From the NCBI GenBank assembly GCA_023014335.1, contig JAECYW010000021.1, positions 1,178,001 through 1,242,000 on the forward strand: a stretch of 64,000 nt of DNA, read 5' to 3'. Made by a program: the position numbers and the translations under genes. Of the stretch, positions 55,615 to 64,000 are shown piece after piece (position 1 is the stretch's first letter; each line of letters opens with the position of its first letter). Under the pieces are notes generated by a model. That model worked only from the letters and a program-made list of their open reading frames with translations. It was not told the origin of the DNA and ran no database searches. Source of the stretch: Galerina marginata. Its lineage: Eukaryota; Basidiomycota; Agaricomycetes; Agaricales; Galerinaceae.

Positions 55615-58600
55615 TTATTCAGTAACAACCCCAGTTTGCAAAAATTGCTCCAATCTCCCGAGTTGCCCCTGAAGCTTGCCCAAACCACCCTGCACCAATT
55701 TTGTCTGTTCCTGAAGTTCGTGGAGCTTCTGCTCGAGGCCCATTACTCTTTCTTCCATAGATAAAGGCAGAGATACGGCTTCAGGAGATGCGCAAAGGAC
55801 CAGATCATGGGACCAGTCGTGCCACGACTGGTCCCACGACCTGCACAACTGATCCCATGACCTGGTCCTTAGCGCTTCATTTGGATTAGAATCATTGATA
55901 TTCTCCGTCGGAGGAACTGTCACGAATATAGGGACATTGGGTAAATGGTGATCCATAGGTGAATCGGAATCGTCCTTCATTGAAGAAATTGTCGTAGCTT
56001 CAGAGTTAGGGTTGTCAGCTTCGACGAAGGCAAGAAAGTTATTTTTGGGCGGTTTACCACTCAGGGAGAATGGATCGGTCTCGTCGGTAGTGTCTGACCC
56101 CTCTGAGTCCACAAGTTCCTGTTCGGCTACGGTTTCCTCCTGTGGAACATCCTTTTTGTCGACATCTTCCGCTTTTGATGACATTGCCGGATCTTCTATG
56201 CGCAAGCGCTCGTATAGCCATGGCCGACTTCGTTCCGTCTTCTTGTTACAGCTCGGACAGATATACACTGGCACGTCAACTGTTTTTCTTTTCAATCTTT
56301 AAAGTGAAATAATTTAGAATTCAATGACTCACTGCAATTGCAACAGGCCCAATAGGGTTGCGTGAGCCGGATGCTACAATGTTTACAGAAAACTGCTGCA
56401 CTGTCGTCTGCATTTGAATTCAGAGGAGCCATGTGAAGGGTGTCCTGCGCCTTTTCTCGTGCTGGGAGCTGCAATAGAAATGAAAGAGGTCGACGAATTT
56501 GCAGTATTGAATGCGTAGGCAGGTGTTCGACTGTGCCTTTCTCCCGTGTCACAGTGAATGCTTTGTTGACACAGTCAGAGCATATGTCGACCGTGTTGAT
56601 ATAATGTCCGGCAGAACAATTTAAACAGATGAAACGGGTCATCCGAATAATTTTTCGACATGCGTCACATATCGATCTTGGGACGGGTAGACATAAGGTT
56701 TGCCTAGGACATGATATGAAGGAACTCACCGATGCACGATTTCTCGATCTTGCTCTAATAGTGCAAGGCCTTTATAGAACGTACTATCCGCAGTTGACCA
56801 GGTGCTTTGCAGATCCTTGAGTACCGTTGCATCGGATTCATTAAGGCCCACGGCTCGAGACTGTTTGAAAAGCGCTATGAATTGCCGACGTTGATCTCGT
56901 CTGTACTTGAGAGACGGCCAGTGAATAGCATCAGGATTTAACCGATGCAGAATCGCATTGATGGCGAGTCCCCATAATAAGCGCCAGTTCCTTTTGGCGT
57001 CCTTTTCCTTGGAGGGATAAAATTGGGCTAATTCTGCGGAGCCTTTCTCCACGACAAATATCCCCAATGGCGCAGAGTCGGCACTGCCCCATTTTCCTTC
57101 GATAGTGTCGAGTCCCTCATTTATTTCACCTGAGTAAGTCCATACCCTGTTGCGTCGAGGATATTTCGTAGAGAACATGACGGTCTTCCCGTCGAGAGTT
57201 CCGTTCATGCTGAAATCCCCTTGAGGATCACTCCCGCCACCGGTAAACACTCCTTGAGGGTCAAGTTCATTAATGTGAAAGCCCATGACTCCATCGGCAT
57301 CGCTGGAAGTTGAAAAGCCGCGATAGTAAATTCCGCTCCATATCCCGACTAGACCTGGTGACTCGGAGATATTTATTTTCTCATAAACATAGTGCAAGGA
57401 ATTAATCTCGTTGTTTACTTCGGTGACCTCGTTGGTAGAATGGGAGTCAGAATCAGCATTGTTGGCTTCATCGTCACTGATGGATGGATCCAATTCGGCT
57501 TCTGGTAGAATGTAGTGTTCCCGGTCCTTATCCAACGCCTCGTAGGCAATCACGTAGTAGTACTAAAATTTGCCTATCGGCTGACTGCGACATATATGCA
57601 ATATACCACAGAAACTCACCATGCCATATGAATACCGGCGAAATTCGTCAGTGATTGATATGTTCCGAAGTTTAAAATCACCTGAGAAACATTTAATACA
57701 TGAACCTATTTACAAGAAAATAAGAGAATATTACGTTTCAGGCCGGCGACACGTTCCGACGCAGCATTCCAGAGGGTATAGAATGAGTAAACAGTGTCAT
57801 TAAAGTCTGAGAATCGGAGACGCTGTCCTAATCCTTCCGCGGTAATAAAGAAACAATTTCTAAGGAGGAGAAAAACAAGCGGAAAGAACCACTGCATTTC
57901 ATGAGACAATTTCCGCTTGCGAGAGATTACCACACACCTCCTCTAAACGACCAGGGCCTGTCACTATGGATAGCGTATTGCTGCCATCTATCAGATAGTT
58001 GAGACGCTCGAGTCGCTTTTTTATTTGTTGCTCGACGCTCTCCGCATAAGCTCGGAAAGATGGATTCTGGTACTCGTCTTCTTTATCGTCAGCGCTAATC
58101 GTATGAACCCGACCAATGACGAATTCCAATATCTGGCTCATTACCGACGAAAAGACGCCAGCATTCCCGGGAATGAGATATTCATAAAGTGCGTGAAGAT
58201 GTGAGAAGAGTCCCCTAATGCGACTGCAATACTGTCGTAATGTAACTTCGAAGCCTACATATTTGCTATAGTTAGAGGTTGCTCTGAGACGATTCAAGAA
58301 CCGTACACACCGACAGTCCAGTATGCAACCCACTGTGGGAGGCTGCAGATAAAAATAAATTAGAGCATACAAAACAGACGTGAAGGAATCGGCATACCTC
58401 CATTCCCGTGGACGAGACGAAGTAAAATCGTTAATCTCCTTGATCGTAACATGTCCCGAGCCGTCAGGGTCCACGGCTTCCATGAGAGGACCTAAGTTGG
58501 ATCTGCTGAGAAATCTGATCGCCCATGTGTCTTCTGGTGTAATCGCAGCAGTGTCGAAAACATTAGGACCTTCCTCCAGTTCTTCTTTGCCTTCGTCAGC

Positions 58601-60331
58601 CTCACCCCGAGGTTCAGATGAAGCTGCAGCTGTCTGAGACGTTTCTAACGACGTCACATACTGGTGGTGGTTAACATAGTAATCACGTAGAGCCAGGACC
58701 AGATCGAGGGTTTTCGTGCTCCCCTTCCACCCCTTGCACCAGTTAGTATTGAATAATTAATCAAAATGACTTTGATACATACCATATCGACCCATATGGC
58801 ATGTATATGCTGTATTTCAGTTAGTTTTGTTGTAACGAACAGACTGTGAACACTGACTTTGTCTAAGATTCGATCATGGGGTCCCGAAAGGATTCGGCCC
58901 ACCATCCTGTCGCTCTCTCGCCGTATGTCGTCCCTGACTGCCGCGATCTGATCTTTCTGTTCTTCAAACAGTTGCGTAAAGGTCTTCCTGCTTCCATCCA
59001 GCAGAATATTCAAATCAGTTGTCAACTCCTTCTTCGTGTTGTCGAACGCAGAGTTGCCTATATCAAAGCTCGCCTTGCCCTGACCTAGGCCCTGGCCGAC
59101 ACGATCGTCCTCCTCGCCGGCTTGCTCCTGTTGGCCCTTGTGCTTTTTGATAAGATCCAAAAGCAATGTGTCGTCATTGATAAATTTTTCGGGTCCCCCC
59201 TTAGTTTTGATGAACGACAAGAGTTCGGTTTCTTCCGGAGGGGCGAAAAGATTAAAAACAACTTTCATAAGCATTGTTATTTTCTCATCTATCTGGCCGA
59301 CTGCTCTGATGGTAGCTTGAACCCCAACACCCGTGAAGACTGCAATATCTGCGGCGAAGTCGGATTGGAAGTTTGCAAATTGTGTTGCGAGGTCAGCGAA
59401 TTTCTCTTCCCATTTGTTGCTCTTCACCAATTTTGCTTGAATAACAGTTAGACGGCTTCCTATGATACGAGACAAGCTTTGGGTGCATACATATGACTTT
59501 CATTTTGTAGTATTCGTGAGTGGCATGAGAACATTCTTCGATGGCATGACGAGCTGCTTCGAGGCGTTTGTCCATGCGCTGTGCCAGAGATTCAGCACCA
59601 GAACCAAGTTCTGACGGTTTTATAGGCGCTAGTCTGGGGATATAGTGCACAACGACCTCAGTTGATGAATAGAAGTTAGTCCAAATTACTTACAGTTTCA
59701 AAGTCTCCATCATGTTACTCATCTGAGCGATGAGAGCCAGGACCTTTTTGTTGTTCTCCCTACGTTTCAATTCCAAAGATAAGGCCGCTTTGAAAGGAAT
59801 TACGGCGACTTTTTGTGTGATAAAAAAAGAAGATCGGAGATAGAGAAAGCTCTTGTTAAATGCTGCAGTGAAAGCTGATTATTCCACTTACTCATTATGA
59901 ACGGATGCAATTTCCCCACTTCATCGAGAGCTTTCATCAGGCCATCGCTAGATTGGACAAAGTTTCCGATCTGTCCTTTGACAATGGAAAACATTTCCAT
60001 AACTCCTTCTTTGAGAGCTGAATGCTCATCGGAGTTGCCTTGGAACTCGTCAACTTCCAGTTCACAGATTAGCGCATATGAAAAACAAATATTCCCTTGC
60101 AAGAACTCACGAAGCTTGTCAATCTTGCTGCCCTTGTTCACCCCTAGAATAATAGAGCCCATGTAAGTTAGATAGTGATGACGAGTTGTATGGACTTTCC
60201 CTCTCCCTGGACGTTCGCCGTAAAGGACGACGAGTGCGATCTACATATATTTGTTGAGAGGGTAAAGATCCAGGACATTGCGACATAACATACATCTTGG
60301 GTCTTGCCCTCGATTTAATGGCGGTGGACAT
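55615..60331 (-). CDS. EF-hand / ZZ-finger multidomain protein, copy B
   Basis: Right, apparently intact member of the pair, about 1,200 residues from about 13 exons. The part from GSKIDKLREF (about 60120) to the stop at 55615 reads without interruption. Order in the product: helical N-terminal region (FKAALSLELKRRENN, then a charged helix with KSNKWEEKF), similar in layout to the four-helix N-terminus of MLKL/HeLo-type proteins. Then come an EF-hand with loop DPDGSGHVTIKE near 58460 and a hydrophobic WFFPLVFLLLRNCFFIT segment. The YSYGM/YYYV junction opens a beta-rich domain (GIWSGIYYRGFS, GKWGSADSAPLG). A ZZ-like finger (ICDAC, ICLNC, ICSDC, FCKHC, YWACCNC, ICPSC) and a heptad coiled coil (MEERVMGLEQKL, LGKLQGQLGRLEQF) close it. 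The EF-hand implies calcium binding and the finger protein binding. A death or immune role is inference. N-terminal exons above 60120 are uncertain. Confidence 0.75.
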
Positions 60332-61089
60332 GCTTGGCGATCGACAATGTAGAGCTTGGGGAGAGATAAGAGAGAAAAATCCCAGGAGGGGGAGGAAGAG
60401 GAGTTTGTTATAATGCTGTGGTCCCCATACAGAAGCTGCCCAGTGAGACAGTGTGTACTGACTTCGCTATTGTGTGATTACTGATCACCGCCGCATGGAT
60501 TTCTTCAACATCATGATACCTTCTGATCATGTTACAGGAGGTTTCCCTCCGTGTAGTTCCTTTGGTTTACACGGACTACCAGGACTGTCAACTGTCAACG
60601 AGCATTAATATCTTCGTGTGTGGCCACTCGCTCACGAGACGACTGGTAAAATTAAGATGACGGACAGGAACGGCTCCCGAGAGTGGGAGACACTTACCCA
60701 TCTGAGGTGTCAATGTCATCACAGCCTGAGCCTTGTACCCGGACGTGGAATTTCTCAACCTGAGAACCAGAACAGAAGTGGCGTGAGAAATCCTAGCTGA
60801 TATTAGCGCCCAAAGTATCGAGCATGGGTTTACTAACTTACAAACTTTGAGAACCCTTTTCCCTCTACAAACTTGTATGATAGATAGGCGTCCAGTGCTT
60901 ATACCCAGTGCTTCTCGCTGCTAGCAGGAGCATTCCAACAATCTAACAGAAGGTGAATGCTTCGCAGGAGTAGATTATCAGTAGTCGAACACCAAGAAAA
61001 ATTCAAATACAAAAGACAAAAAGCACTCCTTACATTATCAGTATTAATAGTGAGCCGATACACTTTTTCTTCCCCCAAGAATGCAAGTC

Positions 61090-64000
61090 TCAAAGCGAAA
61101 TCAAATCCTCTTCCTCGTCCGCCTCTCCAACCGATTCATCCACAACAGGCACCATCACCTCCCTCTCCCCCTCTGGTTCAGCCTCATCAACGACTTCCAT
61201 CGTCTCATACACCCCACCGGCTTCCCCACCGCTAAAGACACCGTCACCAGCATCAGCCCCCGCCTCTTGCATCACAAGCTCCCGAACCTGCGCACACACA
61301 TGCGCCGGCTCAGGAGGGGGCGGGGCGTACGAAAAGTCGACGCTGTATATCGTAGAGAGCTCTGATTCTTCGAGGTCTAAATACAAGGGGTGCAGAAACA
61401 AGCAATCAGCGATTCAAATCCGAGATTAAGAACCAAAAAAAAAAAAAAGGAGAGAGCGGCGTAAAGCGTAAAACGTAAAATCACATACCTCGAGGCGCAG
61501 GCGCGACGAACATATCGCCGTTCTGGAACACTACAATAAAATAAAATAAACCACGCGAATAAATCAATGCCAAAAAACATTCGTATAAGAATCGCCAGAC
61601 GCACGATGATACCGATCCCCCTCAAGCCGCTCATACGCCTCCAAATCATCCTCATACTCCCGATCCCACTCCTGCAACACCCGCTCTTTCTCGCTCACAT
61701 ACTCCTCCCCAAAACCGTTCTCAGTCTGCTCGCCCAGCCCCTTCTTCCCCTTCTCCTGCCCGTCGTCCTGCCCGCCCTTATCTTTGCCCTCGCCCTCATC
61801 CTCGAGAATCCCTCTCGGCTCAGGCCACGTAGGGTTCCAAGTCAAATACAACCCCGTGTCGGACATCATGAGGCAGCTGACCTCGTTCAGCCATGAAGGG
61901 TTGGAGAAGTAGGGGAGGCGGGTTATCTCCAGGGACGGGCGGTCCTGTTTATATTTACGGTTGGCATCCAAGTCGTCGTGAGAGGCGGCGGGGTGGTCCA
62001 GGCGTCTGAGTTTCGCCTTTCTGAGACCGCGCGTGCTTCCCCGAAGGAGGAGAGGTGGCTCTGCTGGGATGGAGGGCGTGACGACGTACACCGCGTTCGT
62101 CTATTCAAAAAAAGGTCAAGGTAAAAGAAAGGCAGTCAGCGTGAATGTTCAGTTTTTTCCCAGCAAATGGCTGGAAAGGAAAGGAACGAAAAAAAAGACG
62201 GAAGAACGCACAGTAACGACCCCAACCCGTCCATTCTCAAACGCAAGATACACCCCGCCCGACGCAGACGGCGCGCCGAGCTGGATGTCCCATGTGTGCG
62301 CGAAGAGCTCGGCGGCTTTTCGTTGTTGTGATTGGGTTTCGGTTTCCTTCTCATTCTCCTTCCCTTTTTCCTTCCCTTTTCCCTTCTTTTTCCCTTCTCT
62401 TTTTCTTTTTGATGGTTGGCGTAAGGTCTGAGGTACACCCGTCGATGTCGAAGTCAAAGTCGTCGCAGTTGGCGCAGCCGCAGCAGCCGCAGCAATCGTC
62501 GGCGGAGGCGGAGGCGGGGGCGGGGGCGGAGGCGGAGGGGCGGGACCAGGAGAAGGCCCAACCCTCCCCCCAGGCGTCAAAAACGCCTCAAAATGCGGTA
62601 TCATCACCAACCGCGAGCCGCTGAGCAGCGCGACGAGGTGTTTACCGTCGTTCGAGACGTGCACTATCAAACGCAAACAAAACAAAAAGATAGAAAGTGA
62701 GCATGCATGCATGAAGAAAAAAAAAAAAAAACAAAAAAAAAACCAAACTCACCAGCGACGAACTGATCAACGATCGTCCTCCCCCCAAACGATCTCGCAT
62801 AGTCCTCCTCAGAGAACCGAACAGGGACGCGCACGGCCTCTCTCGGTCCGTCCCATCCTCTCTCCCTCTCCTTGCCCTTGCCCTTGCCCTTCGCCTTCTT
62901 ATAACTGTCCACCCCCACCCCCTCCCGCCCTTTCCCATCCCCCATTCCCCGCAGCTGCCCCTCCCCCCACACCCTCGACCCAACCTCCCACCTCCACCTC
63001 CCATACCTCCACCTCGAACTCGGCACATCAAGCACACACCGCCCCGTCTCGCGCGAGAAGACGCGTAGGAGGTATCGGCCGGCGAAGAACAGGTGTCGCG
63101 GGGAGATGTCGACGTACCGCACAAGCCCGAGGAATTGGGGGAGGTGGGTTGGTTGGGCTGGTTGGTACGGGTGGGCTGGTTGGTGCGGGTGGGCGGAGGT
63201 AGAGGTGGTGTCGACGTCGATGTCTACGTCGGTGTCGCCCCCACCGGAGGAGGAGGAGGAGGAAGAGGAGGTGTCGGTGTCCATACCCTCGGCTTCATCC
63301 CACAAGTCAGCCACCTCGCTAGCGTCGAAAACCTCCATATCGTCCCCCTCCTCCTCTCTATCTTCCAGCTCAGCACTCTCATGTTCCTCCTCCCCACCCT
63401 GCCCCTGCCCCTGCCCCTGCCCCTGCCCCTGAGGCTCCACGACCTGTATCCCATCCACACACAACACCACCCTCCCGCTCCTCACATCAAACACATACGC
63501 CCGCTCCAAGCCCGCAACCAGCAGGTCGGGGTACACGAACCGGTACGCGCGCGTGGTTTCTGGCATGTGCAGGACGGCGTACGGGGTGAAGGAGGCTTTG
63601 GTTATGTTGGTGGTGGGGGTGGGGGTGGGAGCGGGAGCGGGCTGAGTAGAGGAAGAGGCAAAGGCGGATGTGGGTGTAGATATGGATTGGGAAGCAACGG
63701 TAGAGGAGGAGGCATGGGACGGAGATGGAGATGTAGCGGGGCTGAGCAGGGAAATGTAGTTCACGACGTGCCTCTGCCGCTCGTCTGGTGCGGAGGCGGG
63801 GTCGAAGGGCAGTTCTGGGCCTTCCTCTCGGTCGGCGGTTTGTGAGGAGGGGGAAGCAATGTCCGCGGTGCGTCTCCACACCTCCTTATTCCCATCGTCG
63901 CGATCGAAGATCATGTATCCTTCACCATACTCCAGGTGGGCGTACGCACGGACGTACCACTGAAACCACCATTAGCCTCCATCGTTCAAGTACAGTAAAA
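61090..64000 (-). CDS. F-box-type protein with long propeller-like region, copy 2 (5' end beyond window)
   Basis: Phase-checked exons 63959-62753, 62663-62212, 62100-61605, 61530-61489 and 61376-61090 correspond one-to-one with exons 3-7 of copy 1 (32489-35587). The two F-box exons would lie beyond 64000. Conserved blocks include LEYGEGYMIFD, RYVDISPRHLFFAGRYLLRV, SRETGRCVLDVPSSRWRYG, SGSRLVMIPHFEAFL, LPYFSNPSWLNEVSCLMMSD and the 42-nt exon QNGDMFVAPAPR. The final exon is much longer than in copy 1 (about 95 against 20 residues) and acidic. Long low-complexity inserts (Gln-Gly, Pro, Ser and Asp/Glu runs) distinguish this copy. It follows the EF-hand/ZZ gene on the same strand, with 758 bp between. 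Confidence 0.82.
63399..63431. repeat. Coding 6-bp minisatellite (Gln-Gly repeat)
   Basis: Five tandem TGCCCC units encode a Gln-Gly run on the minus strand within an acidic low-complexity loop of the propeller-like protein. Repeat number probably varies between strains. Confidence 0.75.

Noticed and set aside
63093..63845. 250-codon plus-strand Gly/Val-rich frame
   Set aside because: It is antisense to the propeller-like gene; low-complexity repeats keep it open.
1..64000. tRNA genes, rRNA and CRISPR arrays
   Set aside because: No sequence with paired A and B boxes or cloverleaf ends, no rRNA-like conserved segments and no regularly spaced repeats were seen by eye.

Overview
The window is nuclear DNA of a filamentous basidiomycete, most likely an Agaricomycete. 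The evidence is many short (about 50-65 bp) GT-AG introns in nearly every gene, a Chk1 kinase, a CipC-like stress protein, a HET-domain protein, fasciclin and L-amino-acid-oxidase genes of the mushroom type, and F-box remnants. No tRNA, rRNA, CRISPR array or prokaryotic feature was seen. Gene models were built by hand from reading frame, splice sites and paralogue comparison. Exon junctions stated as phase-checked preserve frame from start to stop.

Region 1 (1-24.4 kb) is mostly ordinary chromosome. It has a gene-poor left end carrying a small poly(A) retroposon with a perfect 14-bp target-site duplication (1978-2227). Then come an acidic/basic nucleolar-type protein (4286-5322), an Hsp20 gene behind a cluster of heat-shock elements (5651-6539), a CipC-like gene (6969-7559) and the checkpoint kinase chk1 (8024-10319, minus). 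Three paralogous extended short-chain dehydrogenases follow on the minus strand (10697-12252, 16930-18483, 19070-20601), all sharing one 9-nt micro-exon. A two-domain fasciclin protein and an unrecognised gene sit between the first two. A BCS1-type AAA ATPase closes the region (21820-24386).

Region 2 (24.4-29.5 kb) is AT-rich and eroded. It holds a candidate 1-kb inverted-repeat element (24601-25612), three diverged tandem units (about 26.6-28.7 kb) and an F-box remnant.

Region 3 (29.6-64 kb) is an accessory, duplication-rich region with defence/allorecognition-like content. It carries a HET-domain gene, a large F-box/beta-propeller-like gene with relatives at 61-64 kb and relics at 43.6 and 49 kb, and a large unrecognised protein with a glycine/alanine-rich N-terminal region and a duplicated C-terminal module. 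It also carries an L-amino-acid oxidase, a DUF1772-like membrane protein and a beta-trefoil-like protein. Two copies of a large multidomain gene (helical N-terminus, one EF-hand, cysteine-rich ZZ-like finger, C-terminal coiled coil) lie at 43.9-48.5 and 55.6-60.3 kb. They belong to a segmental duplication whose left F-box partner has decayed, and the left copy carries an in-frame stop that the right copy lacks.

The strongest candidate for something undescribed is this duplicated pair, F-box/propeller plus EF-hand/ZZ protein, next to HET, toxin-like and lectin-like genes. A self-recognition or cell-death function is inference only.
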